From Pseudovibrio sp947494035 (GTDB lineage: Bacteria > Pseudomonadota > Alphaproteobacteria > Rhizobiales > Stappiaceae): a stretch of 64,000 nt of DNA. The stretch lies in assembly GCA_947494035.1 (NCBI GenBank), contig CANLTN010000003.1:186001-250000 (forward strand), written 5' to 3'. This document shows, one piece after another, positions 41,565 through 50,952 of the stretch. Each line of letters begins with the position of its first letter. The first letter of the stretch is position 1. Under the pieces are notes generated by a model, which was not told the origin of the DNA, ran no database searches, and saw nothing but the letters and a program-made list of their open reading frames with translations. A program made the translations under genes and the position numbers.

Positions 41565-41821
41565 CAGCCTCCTGCTTTTTCGCCTTCTTCTTCAGCTGGT
41601 TCGAACAGCTGTATAGGGCTATTTGGCATTATTGTTGAAATTGCGTGCTTGTAAACGAGCTGGGAGTGCCCGTCCCGACGCAATAAGACGCAGAAATTAT
41701 CAAACCAGGTTACTACACCTTGCAGCTTTACACCATTGATCAAAAAGATTGTCAGAGGCGTTTTCTGCTTCCTGACATGATTTAAAAAAGTATCTTGAAG
41801 ATTTTGAGCGCGGTCAGCCAT
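41564..41821 (-). CDS. hfq: RNA chaperone Hfq
   Basis: Hexameric Sm-like protein pairing small RNAs with mRNAs, 85 residues from the ATG at 41821. Sm1 and Sm2 motifs: NLQDTFLNHVRKQKTPLTIF and VYKHAISTI. An upstream in-frame start 16 codons earlier is not part of the family. AGGA lies upstream of the ATG. The short C-terminal tail is acidic (PAEEEGEKAGG). It is translationally coupled to hflX. Confidence 0.96.
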   Translation of the reverse strand: MADRAQNLQDTFLNHVRKQKTPLTIFLINGVKLQGVVTWFDNFCVLLRRDGHSQLVYKHAISTIMPNSPIQLFEPAEEEGEKAGG

Positions 41822-41962
41822 ATCTATTTTTTTCCTGTTCTCAGTGGACGCGGCCGCGGCATCCACCATTTACTGTTCCCATCCCCGAGACGACCATGTG
41901 ACACTCACCAACAAAAGAGAGATGCCCCAACACATAAGGTGCGCCGCCTTCGTAAGTTCCCT

Positions 41963-42859
41963 TCAGCAAACACCGGAGGCATTACCCCCGGCAACCGCCA
42001 GTTTAATCAACTCTGACGCGTCATGGAATGATTTTCTTAAGTCTTGGACGATTGGACCGGGTTGGCCATCACCCAAAATCGTTTCGTTAATTTTCACGAC
42101 TGGCATCACAAGCCCCGAAGCACTAGTTAAAAATGCCTCTCTTGCATTTTTTGCTTCTTCCATAGAGAAACCACGTTCTTCTACGGAAAAACCTTTCTTT
42201 TCCGCCAGTTTCAAAACGCCCTCTCGTGTGATTCCCCTTAAGATTCCGTGGGTAGCCGGACGCGTCACCAAAGTGCCGTCCTTTAGAATTATCCACGCAT
42301 TGGTTGAACCACCTTCAGTTATCAGGCCATTTTTATCCACAAACCATGCTTCATGGGCACCAGCTTCCTTAGCCTTTTGTTTAGCAAGGACATTAGGCAA
42401 AAGGCCAACAGTCTTGATATCGACCCGGTCCCAACGATTCTCTTCTACCGTAACAACACCAACACCCTTAGCCGCAATTTGGTGCATTTTATGTGGAGAC
42501 ACCGATTTAGCTGTCATCACAACAGACGGCGGGATAGCTGTTGAGGGAAAATAATGCTCACGTGGCGCCACACCACGTGTGATCTGCATGTAGATGATAC
42601 CGTTTTTCACCCTGTTGAGCGAAATCACCTCTTTCATCACCCGCACCAGAGCCCGTCGTGACATGGGAGCGGCAATTTGCAACTCCCTGAGTGATCGCTC
42701 CAGACGGTCAAGATGCGGGGTCATGTCAACGATCTGGCCTTTCCAGATCTCACAGACCTCATAGACACCGTCGGAGAACTGGTACCCCCGGTCCTCAACA
42801 TGCACGCTGGCATGAGAATGTGGCACATATTGTCCATTTACGTAGGCAACACGGCTCAT
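41963..42859 (-). CDS. dat: D-amino-acid aminotransferase
   Basis: Fold-type IV PLP enzyme, 298 residues, interconverting D-alanine/D-glutamate and 2-oxo acids. The start at 42859 has GGAG six bases upstream. Catalytic lysine K149 is in RVDIKTVGLLPNV. The RGVAPREHYFP segment fits D-amino acid transaminases better than branched-chain ones. FLTSASGLVMPVVKIN is the PLP phosphate loop. It lies between trkA and hfq, a conserved place in Hyphomicrobiales; it could supply D-glutamate or D-alanine for peptidoglycan. Confidence 0.88.
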   Translation of the reverse strand: MSRVAYVNGQYVPHSHASVHVEDRGYQFSDGVYEVCEIWKGQIVDMTPHLDRLERSLRELQIAAPMSRRALVRVMKEVISLNRVKNGIIYMQITRGVAPREHYFPSTAIPPSVVMTAKSVSPHKMHQIAAKGVGVVTVEENRWDRVDIKTVGLLPNVLAKQKAKEAGAHEAWFVDKNGLITEGGSTNAWIILKDGTLVTRPATHGILRGITREGVLKLAEKKGFSVEERGFSMEEAKNAREAFLTSASGLVMPVVKINETILGDGQPGPIVQDLRKSFHDASELIKLAVAGGNASGVC

Positions 42860-43083
42860 CAACCACTCCAATTCAAGCTACACTTAGCAACTCACACCTA
42901 ATGGTGTTTATTTCTTATTATCAAGTTACGATGACTGCCCAAAACCGTACATTTCCGCGCGTATACACTGAGAAACTCTGCAGTCACGCCGCAAAGCGCC
43001 TCTTTGCCCTTTCCAGATAGGAAAACCCCCAACTATAAAACGCGCGGCGCTACCTTCACGAAGACCGCAGCATGCAGCCCGTT

Positions 43084-44460
43084 CTAGAAGAACTCCAGCG
43101 AAACGCGGAACATCTGTTCCACCTGACGAACCTTGTCGGCAACCGCGAAGATCACCACCCTGTCATGGGCCAGAATTCGCTCGTCACCCGATGGCGTGAT
43201 CACATTGCCATCACGCAAAATACCACCGATACGGATGCCTTCTGCCAGTTCAGCCTCACGTAAAGGACGCCCAACCAGCGGCGAAGTATCCAGCGCTTCC
43301 GCCTCAATAACTTCCGCAGCACCATTTTGCAGGGCATGAACGGCACGAATACGGCCACGACGCACATGCTGCAGGATTTTGGAGATTGTCACCTGACGCG
43401 GGTTCACAAACGCATCAATGCCCAAAGCATTGGCAAAAGCTGGATAACTTGTGTTGTTCAGCAGCGAAAGGTTGCGCTTGCACCCCATTTTCTTCGCCAT
43501 CACACAAGAAAGGATGTTCACTTCGTCCTCGTTGGTGAGCGCCACCATCATGTCGGAGTCTTCAACATCGGCTTCCTGCAGCATTACCTGATCAAGCGCA
43601 CTGCCATGCAACACCACAGTTCTGCGCAGTTCATCCGCAATGCGAATAGCGCGATCACGGGACTGCTCGATGATCTTTACTTTGGTTCTGCTTTGCTTGT
43701 CCTCAAGACGGCGCGCAACATAAGCACCAATATTACCGCCACCGGCAATAAGAACACGCTTGGCCTCTGGCTCTTCATGGCCAAAAATGCTCAAGGTCCG
43801 TCGCACCTGACCGCGCTCACAGCACACATAAACCAGATCCCCTTCCCGCATCATATCCGAGCTGTGCGGAACAAAGACCTTGCCCTCACGGGCAACACCA
43901 ACAACCACAGCCGAAAGATCCGGAAACAGCTCTGTCAGCTGACGTAGCGGTGTATCCAATACCGGACAATCAGCGCCGCAGTCGATCCCGACAATGATCA
44001 CCTTATCATCGCCAAACCGCACTGTTTCCATGGCACCGGGCAGCGACAAGCGCCGCAGGATCATCTCGCCCACTTCGATTTCCGGAGAAATGATCACGTC
44101 AATCGGCATGTTATCGCGCGAAAACAAGTTGCGATAATGGGATTGCAGATAGCTTTGCGCACGAACACGCGAAACCTTGATAGGCACGTTGAACAGCGAG
44201 TGCGCCACCTGACAGGCAACCATGTTGATCTCGTCATACAAGGTCACAGCGATAATCATGTCCGCCTGATCGGCACCAGCCTGCGCCAGCACATCCGGGT
44301 GCGCGCCATGGCCGATAAAGCCGCGCACATCCAGCGTATCGCGGATGGCATGAACCAGCTGCGGGCTGGTATCAATCACTGAAACGTCATTCTGTTCCGC
44401 GGCAAGTTTTTCGGCAATACCGTAGCCAACCTGCCCGGCACCACAAATCACAACCTTCAT
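43084..44460 (-). CDS. trkA: Trk potassium uptake regulator TrkA
   Basis: Peripheral NAD(H)-binding gating subunit of Trk potassium channels, 458 residues with two RCK modules. Rossmann signatures: MKVVICGAGQVGYGIAEKLA (1-20) and LIAGGGNIGAYVARRLE (about 238). Each half ends in a TrkA-C domain. The membrane subunit TrkH/G is not in the window. It follows ntrX by 35 bases and may be part of the ntrYX transcript, a linkage known in alphaproteobacteria. Confidence 0.94.
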   Translation of the reverse strand: MKVVICGAGQVGYGIAEKLAAEQNDVSVIDTSPQLVHAIRDTLDVRGFIGHGAHPDVLAQAGADQADMIIAVTLYDEINMVACQVAHSLFNVPIKVSRVRAQSYLQSHYRNLFSRDNMPIDVIISPEIEVGEMILRRLSLPGAMETVRFGDDKVIIVGIDCGADCPVLDTPLRQLTELFPDLSAVVVGVAREGKVFVPHSSDMMREGDLVYVCCERGQVRRTLSIFGHEEPEAKRVLIAGGGNIGAYVARRLEDKQSRTKVKIIEQSRDRAIRIADELRRTVVLHGSALDQVMLQEADVEDSDMMVALTNEDEVNILSCVMAKKMGCKRNLSLLNNTSYPAFANALGIDAFVNPRQVTISKILQHVRRGRIRAVHALQNGAAEVIEAEALDTSPLVGRPLREAELAEGIRIGGILRDGNVITPSGDERILAHDRVVIFAVADKVRQVEQMFRVSLEFF

Positions 44461-44495
44461 AATTCAGTCCTTTGCTCTGTCTCTAAACTCACCGA

Positions 44496-45863
44496 TCAGG
44501 TGAGCCCAAGAGACTTGAGCTTTCGGTGCAATGCTGACCGTTCCATACCAATATATTCAGAGGTACGCGAGATATTACCACCAAAACGCTTAACCTGTGC
44601 TTGCAGGTATTCACGTTCAAACTGTTCGCGAGCTTCACGAAGTGGCAAGGACATCAGCTCCTCACCCCCAGAAGCGCCTGGCATACTGGGCACGGTAGAT
44701 GCCACCTCGGCAGGCAGAAGATCAGCTGTAATCACCGCATCCGCATCCGCCCTCGTCAGGATCATTAAACGCTCAACATTGTTGCGCAGCTGGCGCAGAT
44801 TCCCCGGCCAGTCATGGGTCTGAAGAACCGCCATGGCATCTTCACCAATCCGGCGCATCGGCAGGCCAGTGGAGTTGGAAATCTGCTTCATGAAAAAGTG
44901 GATCAGCTGCGGAATATCTTCGCGGCGTTCTTCAAGTGCAGGCACGCGCAGAGGTACAACGGCCAGACGGTGATACAGGTCTTCACGGAACAGGCCTTCC
45001 GCAATCCGGTTTTCCAGATTGTAGCCACTGGATGACAGGATGCGCACATCCACCTTCACCTTGTTGTGCCCGCCCAGACGGGTAAACGTCTGATCCACCA
45101 GAACGCGCAGAATTTTATTTTGCGTCTCCAGCGGCATATCTGCAATCTCATCCAGATAGATGGTCCCGCCATGAGCCTCTTCAAACGCCCCTACCTTGCG
45201 CGGAGAAGTCTCGGTCTCTTCAATGCCAAAGAGCTCCTCTTCCATGCGCTCAGGCGTAATATTGGCCGCAGAAAGCACCACAAACGGAGACTTGGAACGC
45301 GGGGACGCCTCATGGATCGTCCGCGCCACGGTCTCTTTACCAGAGCCGGACGGCCCCGTGATCATCACACGGCTGTTGGTCAGGCAAATACGCTCAATAG
45401 TCAGGCGCAGGTTGTTCATGGAGGACGAACTGCCCACCAGATTGGAAACGTCGCCAGCCCGCTGCTTCAGCTCTTTGATCTCGCGCTTCATGGAAGAGGC
45501 TTCCAGCGCACGTTCGGTGATCAGGACCAGCTTATCTGCCTTGAACGGCTTTTCGATGTAATCGTAAGCGCCCTTCTTGATGGCAGAAACCGCAGTTTCC
45601 ACGTTGCCATGACCGGAAATAATCACAACAGGCAGGTCCGGGTTTTCTTTCTTGATCACCTCAAGAACTTCAAGCCCGTCCAGCTTGCTACCCATCAGCC
45701 AGATATCGAGAATAATCAGAGATGGACGGCGATCTGCAATCGCTGCCAACGCCGCATCACTGTTGCCAGCGGTTCGGGTGTTGTAGCCGTCGTCCTCCAA
45801 AATTCCGGCGATCAGTTCACGAATGTCTGCTTCATCATCAACAATCAGAATGTCACTTGCCAC
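44496..45863 (-). CDS. ntrX: Response regulator NtrX
   Basis: DNA-binding response regulator of the NtrYX system (nitrogen, redox and envelope control), 455 residues with a GTG start. Receiver domain with Asp53 in LIILDIWLMGS. The AAA+ domain has Walker A GPSGSGKE, but the sigma-54 contact loop GAFTGA is absent: after LFGIEETETSPRKV comes GAFEEAHGG. It is therefore unlikely to activate sigma-54 RNA polymerase, as noted for other alphaproteobacterial NtrX. A Fis-type helix-turn-helix closes the protein (NISRTSEYIGMERSALHRKL). It lies 18 bases after ntrY. Confidence 0.94.
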   Translation of the reverse strand: MASDILIVDDEADIRELIAGILEDDGYNTRTAGNSDAALAAIADRRPSLIILDIWLMGSKLDGLEVLEVIKKENPDLPVVIISGHGNVETAVSAIKKGAYDYIEKPFKADKLVLITERALEASSMKREIKELKQRAGDVSNLVGSSSSMNNLRLTIERICLTNSRVMITGPSGSGKETVARTIHEASPRSKSPFVVLSAANITPERMEEELFGIEETETSPRKVGAFEEAHGGTIYLDEIADMPLETQNKILRVLVDQTFTRLGGHNKVKVDVRILSSSGYNLENRIAEGLFREDLYHRLAVVPLRVPALEERREDIPQLIHFFMKQISNSTGLPMRRIGEDAMAVLQTHDWPGNLRQLRNNVERLMILTRADADAVITADLLPAEVASTVPSMPGASGGEELMSLPLREAREQFEREYLQAQVKRFGGNISRTSEYIGMERSALHRKLKSLGLT

Positions 45864-45881
45864 GGCTTATCACCACCATTC

Positions 45882-48119
45882 TTAAGTTTCATCGTCAGTG
45901 GAGGAAGGAACTTCAAAACTGCGCAACGTCAGCCGAACCATGGCACCATGGCCTCCCTCGGCAACAGATGGCGCATCCAACAGTTCAATTCCACCCCCAT
46001 GATCTTCCAAAATTTTCCGCACGATCGCGAGTCCAAGGCCTGTGCCCTTCTCGCGGGTCGTCATATAAGGCTCCAGCAGTCGTGCGCGCTGCTCGCTTGG
46101 CAGGCCAATGCCGTTGTCGATTACATCGATCGTGTAAACCGGACCGTTCGCAGTAAGCCTGACCAGAACATGACCTTGTTCCGGGTTTTCTTCCCGCGCC
46201 AGATAAGCCTCAACAGCTTCCGCTGCGTTCTTGATCACATTGCCAACAGCCTGCCCCACCAGACGGCTGTCAAACGTCGCCCGCACGGCCTCCTCTGGCA
46301 GTTCGGTATCAAAGTGAACCTGCGAATTGGCCACCGAGACCATAAACGCAGCTTCACGGATCACGGACCGCAGATCAGCAACTTCCATCTTCGGCTTTGG
46401 CATCCGTGCAAACGAGGAGAATTCATCCACCATGCGCCCGATATCACCCACCTGACGGATGATCGTATCAACGCACTGATCGAACACCTTTCGGTCATCA
46501 TCTTCAATGCGCTTGCCATAACGACGCCGGATACGCTCCGCCGAAAGCTGGATTGGTGTCAGCGGGTTCTTGATCTCATGCGCAATGCGCCGCGCCACAT
46601 CCGCCCATGCAGAGTTACGCTGTGCAGCCACAAGGTCTGTAATATCATCCAGCGTCACCACAAAGCCGTGCTCGGAACGTGTTGCTTCTTCCGTCGTCAC
46701 ACGCACATTGAGCGTCCGCTCGCGCCCCTTACGCATAAGGGAGACCTGAGCCACCTGCGAGCCGCCACTGCGCTCTTCAAGAGCTTTGGAGACTACTGTC
46801 TGAACCTCAGGAACAGCCTCATAAATCGGCTTTTCCAAAAGCTTCTCTTCACTCTGGCTAAGCAGGTGCTTGGCAGATCGGTTGACCATGGTCACATGGC
46901 CCTCATCATCGATGCCGATCACACCGGACGACACGCCCGACAGCACCGCCTCACTGAAGCGGCGGCGGCGGTCAATCTGGTCATTCGCTGCCAGCAGCGC
47001 ATCACGCTGACCGCGCAGCTGGCCGGTCATATTGTTGAAGGTGCGCCCAAGGTTCTCAAGATCGCCGCTCGCTTTGGCGGCCTCAACCTCAACATAGTAG
47101 TTGCCTTTGGAAACCTGATCCGCCGCGCCAATCAGGTTACGGATCGGCAGCACCAACTGGTTTGCAAACCCGAAGCCAACCCAAATGGAGGACAACAGCA
47201 AGACAAGCGCAACCCCCACATAAACCAGCGCGAACGCCAGCTGAACACCGAACCGACGCTCCTCCAGCTCCGCATATTCATCCACGCCAGCTTCCGCCAG
47301 TCGCTGGTATTCAACCACTCGTGGATCCAGAGCACGCGTCACATAAAGATAAAGGCCGTCAAAAGAGGAAAGCTTCATAACCCCGCCCACGAGGTTGGAG
47401 ACCCCCGGCGCAATCAGAACCGGAGCGCCGTCTGCCGCCTGGTTCATAGCCACGGGCGGCGGCAATAATGGTTCCACCTGTGGGTCACGCAGCACCCGCA
47501 TCACAACGGTGCCATCGTCCTTCAGGATATAGGCCCCCAGCAGCCCGCGAACCCATGTCTGGGTCTCGAAAAAGCGGTCAAACCGGGTCGGATCATCATA
47601 GTAGGAGTTACGGTTCAGATCCACATCGCTGACCATACCAATCAAGGTAGAGCGCAGCGAGTTCCCGTGCTCCTGAACATACGCAGCCGCAACCGACTGT
47701 GCATTGGTAATGATGCTGCGCGTGCGCGTCTCAAACCAGCGGTCCAACCCCTGATCCAGCGTAATTGTCGCCACAACAGCAACAATAAACGCAGGCAAAG
47801 CCGCCACCAGCGAGAACATGGTCACGATGCGCACATGAAGCCGTGCAGCCGCACGCCCACGGCGGCGCGCCTGTAACAGCTTCACCAGTTCAAAGATAAT
47901 CAGTCCGATAAGGAGAAACACAAGAGCGCCGTTAAAAGCCAGCGCGATGTAAACGACCATTTCGGAAGGAACGATGGGCGTCACACCCATCAGCACAAGA
48001 AACGAAACCCCGATAGAGCACAGAGACAGCAAAACGACAGCAAGACCAAACATGCGGGACTTGCGGCCCTTCACGTCAAGTTCTCGGGTATGTTCTTCTG
48101 CCTTTGATCTGAAAATCAT
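45882..48119 (-). CDS. ntrY: Sensor histidine kinase NtrY
   Basis: Membrane histidine kinase, 745 residues. Two N-terminal helix pairs (about 25-75 and 95-115), a periplasmic sensor region, a further membrane helix near 290-315, then HAMP, PAS and HisKA domains. The phosphorylated His is in AHEIKNPLTPIQL (about 513). The ATP-binding domain has VIKNAAEAVEA, DNGIGLP and GTGLGLAIV. Full length for NtrY. It precedes ntrX on the same strand. Confidence 0.94.
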   Translation of the reverse strand: MIFRSKAEEHTRELDVKGRKSRMFGLAVVLLSLCSIGVSFLVLMGVTPIVPSEMVVYIALAFNGALVFLLIGLIIFELVKLLQARRRGRAAARLHVRIVTMFSLVAALPAFIVAVVATITLDQGLDRWFETRTRSIITNAQSVAAAYVQEHGNSLRSTLIGMVSDVDLNRNSYYDDPTRFDRFFETQTWVRGLLGAYILKDDGTVVMRVLRDPQVEPLLPPPVAMNQAADGAPVLIAPGVSNLVGGVMKLSSFDGLYLYVTRALDPRVVEYQRLAEAGVDEYAELEERRFGVQLAFALVYVGVALVLLLSSIWVGFGFANQLVLPIRNLIGAADQVSKGNYYVEVEAAKASGDLENLGRTFNNMTGQLRGQRDALLAANDQIDRRRRFSEAVLSGVSSGVIGIDDEGHVTMVNRSAKHLLSQSEEKLLEKPIYEAVPEVQTVVSKALEERSGGSQVAQVSLMRKGRERTLNVRVTTEEATRSEHGFVVTLDDITDLVAAQRNSAWADVARRIAHEIKNPLTPIQLSAERIRRRYGKRIEDDDRKVFDQCVDTIIRQVGDIGRMVDEFSSFARMPKPKMEVADLRSVIREAAFMVSVANSQVHFDTELPEEAVRATFDSRLVGQAVGNVIKNAAEAVEAYLAREENPEQGHVLVRLTANGPVYTIDVIDNGIGLPSEQRARLLEPYMTTREKGTGLGLAIVRKILEDHGGGIELLDAPSVAEGGHGAMVRLTLRSFEVPSSTDDET

Positions 48120-48299
48120 GAAACGAGAACCTGCGTACCTGCTCTAACTTTATTAATTTTGCAAAAGACTATTAGCACGATTTGTTGCCAAAATGCGACA
48201 ATGGGTTTTATTAGCCACACTCCGGATGGGGAAAACCTTCGACCCAATGCGCTAAAACACGCAGCTTGCGCGCAACAATAAAGCCAGAACACCCCACCA

Positions 48300-48332
48300 A
48301 AACCAAAATGGCGCCCGGAACAGCGCCATTTT
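48300..48332 (-). terminator. Terminator after ntrC
   Basis: AAAATGGCGC (48305-48314) pairs perfectly with GCGCCATTTT (48323-48332); the minus-strand tail is GGTTTTGG. It separates ntrBC from ntrYX. Confidence 0.75.
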
Positions 48333-48356
48333 GAGAAATCAACCAACAAATATCGA

Positions 48357-49799
48357 TTATCTTGAACTGCGGATCACCTGAACATCCAGATCCCGGATCT
48401 TCTTACGCAGCGTATTGCGGTTCACGCCCAAAAGCTCCGCCGCCTTGATCTGATTGCCCCGCGTTGCAGCAAGCACAGCGCTGATCAGCGGATACTCCAC
48501 CTCCCGCAAAATTCGGTGGTAGAGGCCCGGAGGTGGCAATTCCTCACCGAAGCCACTGAAATAATCTCCCAGATGCCGCTCCACAGACCCACTCAGATCC
48601 TGAGTGGAAGGGGCATCCGCCTCGCTGCTGTCCCCGTTTGAGGGCTGTGACAGTTCCAGATCAATTAGGCTGGCCGTGATGTCATCTTGCGGATAGAGCG
48701 CAGCCAGACGGCGCACAAGGTTCTCCAGCTCGCGCACATTACCCGGCCAGCGATAACGCCGCAGCTTATCAAGCGCTGCCACCTCAATCTGCTTGGCAGG
48801 CAAGCCCTCACTCTCCGCTATGGAGAAGAAGTGCCGCACAAGATCAGGAATATCCTCCGTCCGCTCTCGCAAAGGTGGAAGCCGGATCGGCACCACATTA
48901 AGACGGAAATACAAGTCTTCGCGGAACAGCCCCTGATTGATCAGCTGACGCAGATCCTTGTTGGTCGCCGCGATGATACGAACATCGGTCTGGATCGGGG
49001 TACGCCCACCCACAGAGGTATATTCCCCCTGCTGCAGAACACGCAGCAAACGGGTCTGCGCCTCCATGGGCATATCACCGATTTCATCAAGCAGCAGCGT
49101 TCCGCCATCTGCCTGTTCAAACCGGCCCGACGAGCGCGCCTGAGCACCTGTGAACGAGCCCTTCTCGTGACCAAACAGCTCAGATTCAATCAGATCTTTC
49201 GGGATCGCCGCCATATTGACCGCAACAAACGGCCCATTCCGGCGCTTGCCATAATCATGTAGCGCCCGCGCAACCACTTCCTTGCCGGTACCGCTCTCTC
49301 CATTGATCATCACGGTCAGGTCGGTCTGCATCAAGCGCGCCAGCACACGATAGATTTCCTGCATAGCAGGAGAGCGACCCACCAGCGGAATATTATCATT
49401 CCCCTCGCCGCCCATATCAAAGTGGCGGCCCTTCGGCTCAGCCAGTGCACGGCCCACAATGCCGGTCAGCTCTTTCAGATCAAACGGCTTGGGCAGATAC
49501 TCATAAGCACCGTGTTCAGAAGCCTTGATGGCGGTCATGAAGGTGTTTTGCGCACTCATGATGATCACCGGCAGTTCCGGCCGCAGCTTGCGGATGCGCG
49601 GAAGCACATCAAACGCATTCTCATCGGGCATCACCACATCGGAAATCACCAGATCCCCTTCGCCCGAACTCACCCAGCGCCACAGCGTGGTCGCATTAGA
49701 CGTCAGCCGGACGGTGTAGCCCGCACGAGACAGAGCTTGATTGAGAACGGTACGGATCGCAGAATCGTCGTCAGCAACTAAAATGGTTCCACTCGGCAT
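48357..49799 (-). CDS. ntrC: Nitrogen regulator NtrC (sigma-54 activator)
   Basis: Response regulator that turns on nitrogen-assimilation genes with sigma-54, 480 residues. The start at 49799 (MPSGTILVADDDSAIRT) has GAGGA eight bases upstream. Asp54 in VISDVVMPDE is the phosphorylation site. Walker A GESGTGKE and the intact contact loop GSFTGA (about 211-216, in ELFGHEKGSFTGAQ) are present. A Fis-type helix-turn-helix ends the protein (NQIKAAELLGVNRNTLRKKI). Four bases separate it from ntrB. Confidence 0.96.
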   Translation of the reverse strand: MPSGTILVADDDSAIRTVLNQALSRAGYTVRLTSNATTLWRWVSSGEGDLVISDVVMPDENAFDVLPRIRKLRPELPVIIMSAQNTFMTAIKASEHGAYEYLPKPFDLKELTGIVGRALAEPKGRHFDMGGEGNDNIPLVGRSPAMQEIYRVLARLMQTDLTVMINGESGTGKEVVARALHDYGKRRNGPFVAVNMAAIPKDLIESELFGHEKGSFTGAQARSSGRFEQADGGTLLLDEIGDMPMEAQTRLLRVLQQGEYTSVGGRTPIQTDVRIIAATNKDLRQLINQGLFREDLYFRLNVVPIRLPPLRERTEDIPDLVRHFFSIAESEGLPAKQIEVAALDKLRRYRWPGNVRELENLVRRLAALYPQDDITASLIDLELSQPSNGDSSEADAPSTQDLSGSVERHLGDYFSGFGEELPPPGLYHRILREVEYPLISAVLAATRGNQIKAAELLGVNRNTLRKKIRDLDVQVIRSSR

Positions 49800-49803
49800 A
49801 CTC

Positions 49804-50952
49804 TTAGTCCTCAATTCCAGAATTAACGGAAGGCCCGGTAAAGGCAGGCATCAAAATGCGGAAGGTCGTCCCCCGACTCCCACTCTCGCATTCCACCACG
49901 CCGCCATGATCTCCCACGATCTTGGCAACCAGTGCCAGCCCAAGGCCGGAGCCATTTGTCTTTGTCGTAATAAACGGATCAAACAGATGCGGCCTCAAAT
50001 CTTCCGGCACCCCGCAGCCGTTGTCGCGAACGCAAAACTCAAGCGGCAAACTCACACGCTCCTGCACACCTGGCACAGACAACCGCACACCCGGACGGAA
50101 GGCCGTGGAGACAACAATCTCCGCCTCCTTCACCCCGTTCAGCGCTTCGCTCGCATTCTTGATCAGATTGATGAACACCTGCACCAGCTGGTCCCGATTG
50201 GCATAAACCGGTGGCAAGGACGGATCATAGTCCTCCACAATCCGCAGTTTGGAGGCAAAACCATTTTCCGCAACACGTTTCACATGATCCAACACCACAT
50301 GAATATTCACCGGCTCACGGTCAATCGGCCGTTCATCGGAAAAAACTTCCATCCGGTCCACCAGCTTCACAATCCGGTCCGTCTCATCAGTGATGAGACG
50401 TGTCAAAGTGCGGTCTTCTTCACTAGCAGATTGCTCCAGAAGCTGAGCGGCCCCGCGAATGCCTGAAAGCGGGTTCTTGATCTCATGGGCCAGCATCGCC
50501 GCAAGACCCGTCACCGTGCGCGCAGCCCCGCGGCTGGTCAGCTGTTTGTCCAGCTTCTCCGCCATGGTGCGCTCCTGAAACAGCAGCACAACATTTCCGG
50601 GAGCCTCGCTCAGTGGTGAGGCGTGAATATCAACCAGCTTTTCCTGCCCGATACGCGGTGTACCGATATCAACCTTGTACTCGTTGACCGCACCGCCCCG
50701 CTCCCGCACCTGCGCAATCAAGCCCAGCAACGGACTGCCAAACGGCACAAACCACGACACCTCACGGCGTTTCATCACGGACAGACTGGCATGGAAAAAA
50801 TCTTCTGCCGCGCTGTTTGCACCAACGATCTTATCGTCATCGCCAACAACCACCACAGGATGCGGCAGGGAATCCAGAACCGCCTGTCCGGTCATCGCTT
50901 TACTTAATGCATCAGCAGCCTTCGTCAGAGTATCTCCCACAGTCTCAGTCAT
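49804..50952 (-). CDS. ntrB: Nitrogen sensor kinase NtrB
   Basis: Cytosolic histidine kinase/phosphatase that controls NtrC under PII proteins, 382 residues. N-terminal PAS domain (about 25-130); phosphorylated His in LAHEIKNPLSGIRGAAQLLE (about 155). Catalytic domain boxes: LIKNASEAL, CVRDNGCGVP and TKTNGSGLGLALVAKI. Its ATG overlaps the dusB stop (TGATG). Confidence 0.95.
   Translation of the reverse strand: MTETVGDTLTKAADALSKAMTGQAVLDSLPHPVVVVGDDDKIVGANSAAEDFFHASLSVMKRREVSWFVPFGSPLLGLIAQVRERGGAVNEYKVDIGTPRIGQEKLVDIHASPLSEAPGNVVLLFQERTMAEKLDKQLTSRGAARTVTGLAAMLAHEIKNPLSGIRGAAQLLEQSASEEDRTLTRLITDETDRIVKLVDRMEVFSDERPIDREPVNIHVVLDHVKRVAENGFASKLRIVEDYDPSLPPVYANRDQLVQVFINLIKNASEALNGVKEAEIVVSTAFRPGVRLSVPGVQERVSLPLEFCVRDNGCGVPEDLRPHLFDPFITTKTNGSGLGLALVAKIVGDHGGVVECESGSRGTTFRILMPAFTGPSVNSGIED

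Noticed and set aside
45066..47468. Plus-strand open frame of about 800 codons antisense to ntrX and ntrY
   Set aside because: Same reasoning: real kinase and regulator genes lie opposite, and the translated frame has shadow-like composition with no motif.
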